Shown: positions 32,208 to 43,256 of the stretch, one piece after another
Layout: every line of letters starts with the position of its first letter
How positions within the stretch are numbered: the first letter of the stretch is position 1
NCBI GenBank assembly: GCA_016271365.2
Contig: CM057451.1
Span: forward strand, 365,449,501 to 365,513,500
Reading direction: 5' to 3'
Length of the DNA stretch: 64,000 nucleotides
Source: Neoceratodus forsteri
Lineage: Eukaryota; Chordata; Ceratodontiformes; Ceratodontidae
Notes under the pieces: generated by a model
The model's database searches: none
What the model was told of the DNA's origin: nothing
The model's input: only the letters and a program-made list of their open reading frames with translations
Translations under genes and position numbers: made by a program

Positions 32208-33780
32208 CAAATGAGAGGCGGGGGGGATTATCCAGTGGTAGCTCTAGAAATTCTAGAATATGTCTTCTCAATGAATTGCAGGACACAATGATCTGAAATC
32301 CTGCTCCACCCTTCTAGATAGAGGGAGAAATGACCCCTCCCACCGCCTCCCCCAGAGATTCTGCTGGGGAAGGGGGATCAGGCAAGGAGTCAAGCAGAGG
32401 CACTTGGGGTGGGTAGAGAAGCCTGGGAGGACTTGGCGGCTCAAGGGGCTGCTCCTCCTGGGGTCTGAGAGGTGGCTTGTTTGAAGCCACCACCTTGCAG
32501 CTGCTGCCGTCCTCTGGCCATTGTCCAGAGAAGCGCAAAAAGATTGATGCCTCAGTTGTTTCTGCTTAGACCGGTACACGTGTGAACTGACCAGATAACT
32601 TTGCCTGAATCTTGAAGGCAAGTAACGATTGTCTACAATTCCTTGCCAAACAGGGGCATCTATAATGCCTGTCTGGACGCCTGGAGAGAATCCCAAGACT
32701 CGGAGCCAGGAGGTTGGCGATACAGAGACACTGTAGCCACTGCCCTGGCGCAGTGTCAGCAGAGTCGTAGGGAGGAACATAGGACGTGAGTGCCAACATC
32801 CGACCCACACTTAAAAGGTTTAGCAACTTAGCCTTCTGGGAAATGTCCGCAGGGCCTGAGCAAGCTCCACGCCCTGCTCCCAGAGGGTGTTCTGGTATTG
32901 GACCATACAAGTTAAGAAGTTTATGGAACAAACAGTGCAAGTGGCAGAGCGTAAACCTTTTGCCAAGCTGGTCTAGTTGCTTGGATTCCCTGTCAGGAGG
33001 TTGTGTGCTGAGGTGCCTAGGGCCATTTAGACCCATCATGGGAAGCTGTGATCACCATTGAGTCCCCCAAGGGCTGTTCCCTAAGAAAGGTCTCATCCTT
33101 GGTAGCCCTGTAAAGACAATTGAACTTCTTGGGCACCACTGCAGAGGTAGAGGAGTGCTTCCAATCTATCCTGGGGACATCCTGGAAAGTGTTGACCAAA
33201 GGTGGGACCACAATGGGCTTAGGATGTTTCTGACAGAGATACTTGGTCAGATGGTGTCTTTCTGGATCCAGATCTTCTGTGTCCCATTCCATACTGGCTT
33301 GGATATGCCGCATGACATCCATCAAAGATGGATCATCAGGGGAGGACCTGGGAGAATCCTTAGTATCTGGAGGCGAAGAAGCACCTCCTAAAAGTGAGGA
33401 TCTGAAGGAGGAGGAACAGCTACGGCTGGAGTCCTCAGAATAATAAGAGCTGGAAGAGGAGCACCGGGACCAGCGTCTTCTAGAGCGTCATCTGCGCCTG
33501 TCCAAAGACCTGAAGGAGGAACGGTGCCTCCATCCTCTACGGCCAGAGTGACCCATGTCTGAACCATCAGGCTGTGGGGGTCAGTTCTCTAGGGTTGGGG
33601 TAGGTTCCTGGGCTTAGGCAAGGCTGAGTAGGGGAAACCTCCAAAGTCATAGGCTCTTGAGGAGGGGTGTGGAAGGCTTCTGTGGAGAAGATTGCCATTG
33701 ATAGTGTTCCACCAGCTCTTTGACATCCGACAGTGGAATCCTTGGCTCTGGGGGAGCATCTGGCGTCAGCGGGACAGATG
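32208..33780 (-). pseudogene. DIRS-X gag, C-terminal half
   Basis: Continuation of X gag beyond DIRS-A. It starts (about 33,700-33,740) with D-V-K-E-L-V, matching E-V-K-E-L-F of B gag. The core (33,017-33,325) has P-K-P-I-V-V-P-P-L-V-N-T-F, D-P-E-R and S-M-V-I-T-A-S-H-D, close to B's T-K-P-V-V-V-P-P-L-V-D-T-F and V-I-T-A-S-H-D. Helical tail pieces follow at 32,566-33,039. The frame is lost by about 32,270, near the expected RT start, where the A-like terminal repeat lies. No X polymerase or recombinase is in the window. Confidence 0.78.
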
Positions 33781-33990
33781 AAAAAATTACTCAGCTGTAC
33801 TAATCTTGTTTCTTCCTAAGGGATCCACTAATATTATTACTCTTTGTAGGTCTCTTTCTAGATAGGACTGCCCCAGAGAGAACAGAATGCTATGCTAATC
33901 ATGGAATGTTTAGCTCATGCATCTATTTTCAAAGTGCCTTGTGCCAACTGCCTACATTCTACCTCAGATTTCTTAGAAGCCTGCAAAGAA
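33781..33990 (-). repeat. DIRS-A right inverted terminal repeat
   Basis: Reverse complement of 5,389-5,573 and 40,597-40,783 from gggatccactaatattatta to ctacctcagatttctta. Its outer ~60 bases are complementary to the first half of the ICR. The 33,991-34,251 interval is AT-rich and non-coding. Confidence 0.9.
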
Positions 33991-34251
33991 GCCATAACAA
34001 CATGTGAATTATAATTAAATAACCATAAAATAATTTTAAATGCCCAACAGGGCCATTTCAAGAGAGTAGTCAAGGGCTAATAGAAGCAAAAGTCCCCTTT
34101 TCTAAAGTCAGATATACTCTAAGAAAAGAACCTACAACCTATAGGTATTACCAGAATGTGCCAGCAGGTGGCATACCATTCCAACTGTGTATCATCAACT
34201 GTGGAGAGTATTTTTCTAGTTATCGATTCTGAAGAGGAGGACAAGGGAGGG

Positions 34252-34352
34252 GAGTAATAATATTAGTGGATCCCTTTGGAAGAAACAAGATTACTACAGG
34301 TGAATAATTTTTTCTTTTAACCCCAGGAATCCACTAATATTAATACTCTTTT
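34252..34352. repeat. DIRS-A ICR
   Basis: First part (gagtaataatattagtgg to tgaataattttttc) is complementary to the right end at 33,781-33,843; second part (taaccccaggaatccactaa) is complementary to the left end at 40,745-40,783. The two meet at about 34,315. Confidence 0.88.
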
Positions 34353-34356
34353 CAGA

Positions 34357-35390
34357 CTATATAGCAGTACCACTAAGAGGTGGACAGAATCTATTTAGGA
34401 AAAATACTCTGTAAAACAGCTTTGCCAAAACTGGCATCACTACTAGACTGGGTATCCAGACTATAGTGGTTAGTGAAGGTGTGGATTGACCTCCAGGTAG
34501 CTGCTTTACATATGTCCAATAGAGGTACCTCTCAGGCAGCTGTAATAATGGCAGCTGTGCCCCTTGTAGAGTGGGCTCCAAGACCAGAAGGAGGAACCTT
34601 GCCTGCTTTTGAGTAACAAAACCGAATACACTGGACTATCTATCGAGATAAAGTCCTTTTTGAAGCAGGAGTACCTTTACCTACTTCCCCATATGTGAGG
34701 AACAGCTGTTGTCTGTCCTGCCTATGGTATGAGTCATATAGTTACTCAGTACTCTTTTGACATCCAGGCTGTGCAATCTACGCTCACCTGAGCTGGAGTG
34801 TTCATTAAAGAAAACTGGCAGTGTTATTGACTGGTTCAAGTGGACATCAGAGACCACCTTGGCGAGGAACTTCCTATTAGTTCCCAACACTACCTTATTC
34901 CTGTGAAAAGAAACATAGTCCTTTTCCACACAAAAGGCCTGTAGCTCACTAATCCTCCTGGCAGAAGTGATTGCTACCAGAAAAAAGACTATCTTCCAGG
35001 TAACAAATTTAAGCCCTGCAGATGCCATAGGCTCAAAGGGCGGAAGCATAAACTGGGCAATACAAACATTAAGATCCCATGCTGGTATTGGTTCCCTGTG
35101 AGGGGGAAACAAGTCAGCAAGCCCCTTAAAGAACCTCTTGATTATGGGATTCAATGCCACTGAGGTATTCTTTTAGGTGAAAGGTACGCTGAAACTGAAG
35201 CCAGGTGCATTTTCAGAGCTGACTGCAGCAGCCCCAAGGAGTGCAAATGAGAGAAATAATCCAGAAGGGTTGGGATCCCGACCTGGGCTGGGGCTACACC
35301 CTTATCATTGCACCAGATGGAAAAACTTTTCCATTTTGAGGCATAGGTTTTCTTAGTGGAGGGTTTCCTGTAACCCCTAAGGACTTCCAA
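34357..35390 (-). pseudogene. DIRS-A tyrosine recombinase
   Basis: Nearly complete recombinase. N-terminal DNA-binding part at 35,151-35,390, catalytic domain from 35,160 down. First arginine in I-T-S-A-R-R-I-S-E-L (about 34,950-34,980), the H-S-T-R-G box (about 34,560-34,580) and the nucleophile in H-Y-S-L-D (about 34,460-34,475) are all readable. An in-frame TGA falls between the H-S-T-R box and the tyrosine (about 34,535), and frame breaks lie near 35,155 and 34,680. It adjoins the ICR. Confidence 0.88.
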
Positions 35391-35599
35391 AACTGCTTCA
35401 GAGAATTAGCAGTATGCATATTCTAAGTTCTCAAGAGCCATGCCTTGGTCTTGAGAGACCTGAGGTTGGGAAACGCTACCCTCCCCTGAAAGGAAGTCAG
35501 TATATTGTACCTCTGAGGAAGATGAATCGGCTTACTCACTGACATTGAAAGCATAGGGAGTACCAAGACTGCCTTGCCCAGTCTGGTGCTACCAGGATC

Positions 35600-36330
35600 A
35601 TTCAAGCTGGTTGTGACCTGAGCTTAATGAGAACCCTGAAAAGGAGGAAAGACATAAAGGTATCTGCCTGTCCAATTGAGAATCAGGGCACCCATGGGAA
35701 CTGTCCCTTTCACTGGGGCTCTGCAACAACAGGAAGGCAAGTGGTGATTTTGGTGGAAAGCAAAAAGGTCTTTCAGGGTCCCCCACCTCCTGAACAGAGC
35801 ATTCACCACTTGCCTGTTCAATGCCCATTCGTGATGGGCCTGAATTATCCTGTTCAAGACATCTGTCAGGGTGTTGTCCTTGCCAGGTAAATGAATTACT
35901 TGTAGAGAGGCATTTAGGGAGTAAACAAGGCTCCATATCTTCATTACCTCTGTACAAAGAGAAGTGGACCTTGTCCCTTCTTGTTTGTTGATGTAGTACA
36001 TTGCCGTCGTATTGTCTGTTCTGACTTGTACAACCTTTTCCTGAACAAGATAAGAGAAAATCTGAAGGGCCAGGTATACAGCCCTCAGCTCCAGCAGATT
36101 TATGTACAGGAGTGAGTCTGCACTGTCCCAGGAGCCATGAATGGTGTGATCCCTTAAGTGGGCACCCCATCCTAACAGGGAAGAATCGGTTGTGAGAACC
36201 AGAGAAGGAGGCTCCTGCAGAAATGGAACCCCTTCCCTTAAGTTTTCTCATTCCCTCCACCCTTGGAGGGCCTATAGCATGGTTTTTGTTACTGGTACTG
36301 GCTTTGAGAGAGGGTCTTGCCTCTGGCACC
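35600..36330 (-). pseudogene. DIRS-A RNase H domain (copy 2)
   Basis: Counterpart of 390-1,110. All three RNase H acids can be seen here at DNA level: T-D-S-S-L-L-G-W-G-A-H-L, L-L-E-L-R-A and R-T-D-N-T-T-A. A frame break remains between the second and third. A 243-codon frame on the same strand (35,598-36,329) is a shadow. Confidence 0.85.
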
Positions 36331-37212
36331 AGTGTGCTCTGAGGTAGAAGTGGATATCTCTCATCTGAAATCTGGCACCTATGACTGTGCTTGTTGCTGA
36401 AGCCATGTGCCCCAACAGTTGAAGGAAATGTTTGCTGACTTTGGCCTGCCTAGAATGAATAAGACTGCCAAGAGCTGAATAGCTTCTGCCCTCTCTTGAG
36501 GAGAAAAGCTGTTCTCACTACTGTATCCAGTTCTGCCCCTACGAACTGCAGAACTTGCACAGGGGTCAGTCGTGACTTTTGGTATTCAGAAGGAACCCCA
36601 GGAGAGCAGCAAATCCTGGCCTACCTGTAGGTGGTCTGACACCTGTTGGTGTTATTTCCCTACGATTAGCCAGTCATCCAGATAAGGAAAGACTGTAACA
36701 GCCATTCTTCTGAGGTGTGTCACTACCACTGCTATGCACTTGGTAAGAACCCTTGGTGCAGAGGTGAGGCTGAAAGGCAGTGTTGAAAACTGGTAGTGGC
36801 CTGAGGGGAATCTGAATCTGAGATACTTTCTGTGCAACTCCCTTATGGAAATATGGAAGTATGCGTCCTTTAAATCTAAGAAGGCTGGCCAGTCTCCTTT
36901 TTGTAGAGTTGGCAAGATCATTGCCATTGTGACCATTTTGAAGCTGGGTTTTACCAGGTGCTTGTTTAATAGTCTGAGGTCTAGTATAGGCCGTCACCCT
37001 CCGGTCTTTTTCGTTGTTAGGAAATATCTGGAATAGAACCCTTGTCCTCTTTGGTTGTGGGGAACAGGCTCAACAGCTTTTGCCAGTAGTAAGGCCTGTA
37101 CCTCCTGCTCCAGCAATTCTCTGAGAAGGGAGCTGGTGCAAATTGTTTCAACCTTGGAGGAAGGGACTTGAAACAAAGGGAGATACCCTGACTCACTATT
37201 TCCAGAACCCAT
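36260..37212 (-). pseudogene. DIRS-A reverse transcriptase (copy 2)
   Basis: Counterpart of 1,030-1,980. The 36,652-36,936 frame runs unbroken from F-L-D-L-K-D-A-Y-F-H-I through F-R-F-P-S-G-H-Y-Q-F to the Y-L-D-D-W-L box (about 36,664-36,700), longer than in copy 1 because one base differs near 36,862. Confidence 0.88.
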
Positions 37213-37543
37213 TTGTTAACTTTGATTCCTGGAAATAGTGGGCAGTCTGCCCTACAGGATGGGGAGAGGCAGCGAAGGGAAAAGGCAGGAGTTCTATCTG
37301 CTGTGGTTGGTACTGCTGCTGAGTGACAGCCTGTACCTGTAAGAAAGGTCTCCTAAAGGAAGACCTGCCCCTGCCTCCCCTAGAATAAAAAGAAGTTGAA
37401 GGAGAGGGTCTGTCTCTAGTCGAGTTACTTTTAAAAGTAGCTTTATATTCATCTAATTTTTTCATGTAAGCTTCAGTCTGGGCACCAAAAAGAGAGTGGC
37501 CCTCGACTGGAAAATCCATTGCCTAAGCTTGTGTACCCTGAGT
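37196..37543 (-). pseudogene. DIRS-A gag, C-terminal part (copy 2)
   Basis: Counterpart of 1,961-2,318, with the same F-P-V-E-G-H-S-L-F-G tract and R-G-G-R-G-R tail. Small deletions near 37,245-37,275 shift the end of the frame. Confidence 0.68.
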
Positions 37544-37544
37544 G

Positions 37545-39067
37545 AGGATACATAGATACATACATACATAGACAGTGTTGGCAGATAAGGCCTATGGCCC
37601 ACCCAGTCTGCCCATTTAAGTTTGTAAGTTCAGTTTATGTTTGTGAAGTCTGTTGCCCTTACCCCTGACCTCCAGAATTTATGTCTATCCCATGCATTCT
37701 TAAATCCGTGATTGTTTCAGCCCCCACCACTTCCTCTGGCAGGGTGTTCCACTTGTCCACCACCCGTTCTGTGAAGAAATTCTTCCTCACGTTTCCTCTG
37801 AATCGTCCTCCTCCAACTTCATCCCATGCCCTCTAGTCCTGGAACATCTTTTCGCTTAAAAATAGTGCATTCCTGCACCCTGTTCCTCCCTGTAAGATAC
37901 TTGTATGTCTCTATCATATCCCTCTCTCCTTCTCTCCTCCAGGGAGTACATGTTCAGTGCCTTCAACCTGTCCTCATAGGACTTGTGATGCAATCCATGC
38001 ACCATCTTTGTTGCCCTCCTCTGAACCTTCTCTACCCTGTCTATGTCCTTACGTAGGTAAGGTCTCCAGAACTGCACAGTGTACTCAGGTGTGGCCTCAC
38101 TAGTGTCTTGTATAGTGGAATTATGACCTCCTTTTCCTGCTGGTGATGCCCTGCCTATGCATCCCAGCATCCTATTTGCTTTACCTGCTGCCTTGTCACA
38201 CTGTTTCCCTGCCTTGAGGTCATCAGAGATGATAACTCCAAGATCCCTTTCCTGCTTGGTGCATGCTATATCCTCACCCCCCAACTGATATATTGTGCCA
38301 GGGTTTTTGTGCCCCATATGCATTATCTTGCACTTCCTTGCATTGAATTTCAACTGCCAAACCCCTGACCATTCTTCAAGTTTCTTCAGGTCCCTTCTCA
38401 TTCTGTCTACACCCTCTGGTGTGTCTACTCTGTTACAGAGCTTTGTGTCATCAGCGAACAGTGAAATTCTGCCTTCTAGGTCCTGCGCAATGTCACTGAT
38501 GAAGATATTGAGTAGTACCGGTCCCAGCACTGATCCCTGTGGTACCCCACTGGTCACTCTTCCCTCTGTGGAGTGACAGCCATTTACCACCACCCTCTGT
38601 GTCCTGCTGCCCAGCCAGTTACCTACCCACTGCACTACTGTCCTGCCCACACCCATATTCCCCAGTTTGTGCAATAGTCTTCTATGTGGCACAGTGTCAA
38701 AGGCTTGCTGAAGTCCAGATAGGCCATGTCCACTGCCCTCCTGATCCACCTCCTGGTCACCCAGTCAAAAATTCAATGAGGTTGGTCTGACATGACCTTC
38801 CCCTGGTGAAACCATGCTGCCTTGGGTCCTGTAGTCCATTGACAACCAGATGTTCCACCAATCTCTCCTTCAGTAGTGCTTCCATGATCTTCCCCACTCG
38901 AGGTGAGGCTGACTGGTCTGTAGTTCCCGCTTCTCTTTGTTCCCACTTTTGTATAAGGGGACTACATCTGCTATCCTCCAGTCTTTGGGTACCTCCCCTG
39001 TTTCTAGTGATCGGCTAAACAGGATAGCAAGAGGTTGGTAGCCCTCAGCCAGGCAAATCTCCACAGG
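37545..39067 (-). mobile_element. CR1-like LINE nested in DIRS-A (copy 2)
   Basis: Counterpart of 2,320-3,865. The reverse transcriptase part from [10 protein letters not shown] through F-A-D-D-T-K-L to the C-terminal L-N-M-Y-S-L-E-E-R-R is one frame (37,856-38,749), so at least two frame breaks seen in copy 1 are absent here. Dense one-base losses lie at 37,590-37,930. Confidence 0.86.
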
Positions 39068-40257
39068 GCTACTGCACCAGCCATCCATCTTGCAGCAGTG
39101 CCATTAGTGTCAGCTGCCATTTGAAACCGGTATTTGGAAGCCTCCAAACCCAATTTTGTTGTATCCAATAGCTCTGACACAGTTGAAGAGGTGTTAGCCT
39201 CAACATTGTTGACAACTGACTGCCAGACAGCTTTCTGGTAGAGGGCTGCATAGGCCTAGTAACTAGCTTGCCAGATTGCCAGGGATACCAAAAGGTACCC
39301 CTCTTTTAGCCATATTGTGCACCTTTCTCAAATCCCATCAGGTGGGTGAGAAGACAAAGGAGTTTTGCCTTTTTCACAGGCAGCCTGCTGAATTAGGAGC
39401 CTTAAGGATTTCTAACATATCCATTTTTTTAAATTTATAGATCGGTAAAAAGAGCCTTTTTGAGGGTGTCAGTCCCATAAGCTCCATATATTGTGTCTCC
39501 TCTTCATCATGGATCTCTTCAGCTGTTTGAAGATCCAGGGTCCCTACTATTTCCTTCACAAAAGCGAAATGGGAAAGAAATCCTCTGAGGGTCGGGGGTA
39601 ACCAAAATCCTGTTCTGGTGACACCTCAGGTTCAATTCCCTTCTCATCCTGGTTATAATTATCATCATCATCATCACCACATGCCAAAGTAGCAGTAGGC
39701 ACCAGAGGGGCAACAACAGCTGCTTTTTCAGCAGGAGTAATACCAGGCTGCTGAGGGGGAAATAACTCCTGCAGCACCTGGAGAAAAGCTAAGGCCCGTG
39801 TTAGATCAGCAGGAGAGGGAGCTTTATTAGGCACCTGAGGGACCACTTGAGGCGTTTCAGCCGGGGTGTCAGTATGCTTTGTTTTCTTCAGCTTTCCGGC
39901 AGGCACTGGAGAGTCAGCTGGCTGACTACCTTTTTGCCAGAACGCCACCCGTATCAGGGGTGGAATTAGAGGCTCTGAAGGACTTGCCACATTCTTGGAG
40001 GGGTGGACTGGTTAGAGCCCAGGGACCCTCCTCTAGTTTCCTTTTAAACTTTCCACACTCATTGAGAGGGTGGACTGGTTAGAACCCAGGGACCCGCCTT
40101 CTAGTTTCCTTTTAAACCTCTCCTGCATTTTTCCCACTGTTTTACACAGGAAAGACTTACATATATCACAATCTTCATTAAACTGTTGTTGCCAAAGGCA
40201 GATCAAGCAAAGATCATGCTTATCTGGCTTGGCAAACACCTCAGCACACTTCAGCAA
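39068..40257 (-). pseudogene. DIRS-A gag, N-terminal and central part (copy 2)
   Basis: Counterpart of 3,866-5,057. The cysteine unit C-L-I-C-L ... C-D-I-C-K-S-F (40,150-40,230) and the five-aspartate run (about 39,660-39,675) are kept. A frame change near 39,940 breaks the join between the acidic part and the cysteine unit. Confidence 0.7.
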
Positions 40258-40596
40258 TTCTTAAACCAGGAGGTCCTGTTAAAAACTAAAACATTTTAAA
40301 CAGGGTTTTATTTACTCTAAAAATTGATTAGCTTTTTGCTCATAAAAGTGCTAAAACATTGTGAAAATGCATAGCACTTGCCTCACTTTGTTAACAAACA
40401 TAACACTTCTAGAAAACCTATATAAATACTTTCTTTACAGTTAGAACTGCTAATCAATTATATAAAAACCCTGCTATGAGGAAAAACAGTAAATAACAAT
40501 AGACACAAGGCAGTAATGAAAAATAAGACAAAAATACTGCAGGTTGTTTGGTCTTAAACAGTAATCAGATGATTTTGATCGAGAGGGATCTCCAGG

Positions 40597-40783
40597 GCTT
40601 CTGATCTTTGCAGCAGAGAGAAGAAATCTGAGGCAGAATGTAGGCAGTTGGCACAAGGCACTCTGAAAATAGATGCATGAGCTAAACATTCCATGATTAG
40701 CATAGCATTCTATTCTCCCTGGGGCAGTCCTAACTAGAAAGAGAACTGCAAAGAGTAATATTATTAGTGGATTCCTGGGGTTA
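40597..40783 (-). repeat. DIRS-A left inverted terminal repeat (copy 2)
   Basis: Almost identical to 5,389-5,573 and the inverted partner of 33,781-33,990. Confidence 0.9.
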
Positions 40784-41766
40784 GAAGGACCGGGCGTTGG
40801 GCCCTCAAAAGCAGGTAGACCCTGTGAAGTAGGAGTAGTAGGTGTCAGGTCTACCGTGTTTGGTTGTCTGCTGTTAGAGCAAAAGGGGTTGCTTATCAGA
40901 TGACGGTTCCTCAGGTGTCGGCTTAGAGGAAACATTATCATTTGCCAGTGACATACGAGGGCCTGGTGACGACGGCTGGTGGGGATCATCAGAATGGGTG
41001 CTGGGGAGGCCAGCATCAAGGGGACAGGCATGTACTGGTGCTGGTCATGGGTGGCAGCTGTCGTCGGCTTAGGAGAGGCCCGTCAAGGGCTGGTAATTCC
41101 CGAGGAGTGTAGAGGTGTCACTCTCCCAGGAGAGAAAAGCGTATGCCCCCAGCGTCGCTCAGAGGAATCCGCTCTGGAGATGGAGGCTGATCTGGTGAAC
41201 ACTGTCACCGGCTGGGTGATGGGTAAAGACCCGCCGCGCAATGAAGAACCATCCAAGCCATCTGGCTGAGGACCTGAAGGCTGGGAAGAGGGCCTGAGCT
41301 TCAGGGGCTGAAGAGCTAAGGACAAAGTCCCCTACCCAGAACAGCCTCCGCTCGATGTCAGGATAAGAGTGGGAGGCCTAACCACCAGGAGCCCTGAAAG
41401 AGTGAGGACTGCCTGGGGAGCCGAGTCCAACCTCCCATGGGAGGAAGGCCTGGAACTGGCCACCGCCTTGTGCGGGGACTGGGACTGGGAGTCTGCCCAG
41501 GGTTAGTCCTCATGTTTGTCCTGGTGGTGATGCTTCTGTGATGTCAACTTCTCCTTATGGTGAAGCAAAGAAGTCGACGCTCACGAGACAGAAAGTTGAA
41601 GAACTTTTACCCTGGATCTCCTTCTGCATGGCAGTTAGCTGCTTTTCCAACAAGAAGCTTTTGAGGGCTTTCTGGTGGTGAATCCTGGTCCTGCTATTGA
41701 ACTTCAAGCAATCCTAGCAGGCTTGAGTACCAAAGAGGCAGGCCAAATGGCTGTCCTTAGACGGAA
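40784..41766 (-). pseudogene. DIRS-X gag, middle part (copy 2)
   Basis: Counterpart of 5,574-6,542; proline/serine-rich linker and half of the cysteine cluster. Several one- and two-base gains relative to copy 1 (for example near 41,125-41,175). Confidence 0.62.
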
Positions 41767-43256
41767 ATGAAAATTATGTACCTACCGTATTTCTTGATCT
41801 TCTTATATCTTCATTCATTACTGCTGGGTGTAAGCTGAAGGCACGCACCTGTACGGGAGCTTTTTTTGGGAGGAAGGAGTCAGTGCCAATGGTGCCACCC
41901 ACTAGGCCGACTGCACTCGCGTGGCACAGGAGGGTTGGCCATTAGGTGCAGAACTCCTCCTCCATCCCAGTTCTGTTCTGCCAGACAGGATGAAACAAAG
42001 GGATAGAGAAAACCAAGGTGAGGAAAGAGAGCCAATGGATAGGAAAAGGAAAGGATATAAACTGAAAAGGAATAAGCCGATCAGAGGACAGAGAATTGGA
42101 CTTTTTTCCTATGTTGCCATAGTGCCACAACCCTTGGGCGGCAGCACAGGAGAAAGGAGAAAGAGACAGAAGAGAAGAGAAAAAGAGAATATACGCTGGG
42201 GGCTGTAAGACCATTAGCTTATTTTAGCCTCAAAAACCTGAAAGGTATGAAGACACAGGTGCAAGGATCCTGTCCATTTCAGGGACCACCGGACGAAGGT
42301 CCAGAACAAGAGAATTTGAAATGGTCTTGGAGAATATAAAACACTGCAAAGTCAGACCCCCACCCCAATCCATATTCAGGATGAAAATTCTGGAGCATGG
42401 CCTTCCACAGTTTAACCCCTGATGGCATAGTCAAAGGGGGGCAAAAAAAAAAATAACGTAAACAGCAGAGGATTCTGTCCAGAATTACCTCTAAAGGTAG
42501 GGGGGGAGTGATAAAGGAGACAGGGGGAGGAAAATCCTAAAGGTTTTCCCACAAAATGCATGGACACAGTCCTGACCTCAAGAAGATGAAAAGCAGGTGG
42601 ACATCGAGATACCAGGTGCACCCCTCACGAATCCAGGAGTTCCCTCGAGGCCAGGAAAAGACCCTACTTCCACCCAATTGGCCTCAAGAGAGGGCGAGCA
42701 GGGTGAAGGCGGCGCCCAAGAGCTGAAGACCAAGTGGGGAAGGTGGCCGGGAATCAGTAATGAAGGGTGAAGATATTAGAGAAGATAGTACAGTTACGTA
42801 AGAACTTACCGTAACAGTAGATCTTCGAGAACAGCTCTTGCAGCAGGTAACACCGTTAGGACTGAAGCCGGCAGGCGTCAGGACCCCACGGAAATCTTCT
42901 AGCTAGCAGTCTTCAGCGGGGACCGCCTCCGACGTCGGTCCCGCCCCCGCTGTCAGGCGTAGTACATAAGGAGGCGGTCCCGCCAGAATCCCCAGTTCTC
43001 CCGCCGGAGACTCCTGGCCGCTGGATGACATCAGAAGAGGAGACCGAGGATCTGCCATCAGAAGAAGAAGAAAGAGCATTAGCTCCTGTCAAGGCCTGGA
43101 TAGGCCATACCTCCTCCAAGGGGGAATGGTGGGCGGGAAGGTACCTGCTGCAAGAGCTGTTCTCAAAGATCTACTGTTACGGTAAGTTCTTATGTAACTG
43201 TACTATCTTACTTCGAGATACAGCTCTTGCGGCAGGTAACACCATTAGGACTGATT

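Larger units (their letters stand above)
33781..40783 (-). mobile_element. DIRS-A retrotransposon, full-length (copy 2)
   Basis: Complete counterpart of 1-5,573, about 7.0 kb including the nested 1.5-kb LINE. Order on the minus strand: left terminal repeat (40,597-40,783), gag, LINE, gag tail, RT, RNase H, tyrosine recombinase, ICR (34,252-34,352) and right terminal repeat (33,781-33,990). X gag continues on both sides (to 33,780 and from 40,784). Confidence 0.92.

Noticed and set aside
35598..36329. 243-codon minus-strand frame
   Set aside because: Shadow of the DIRS-A RNase H; no conserved motif.
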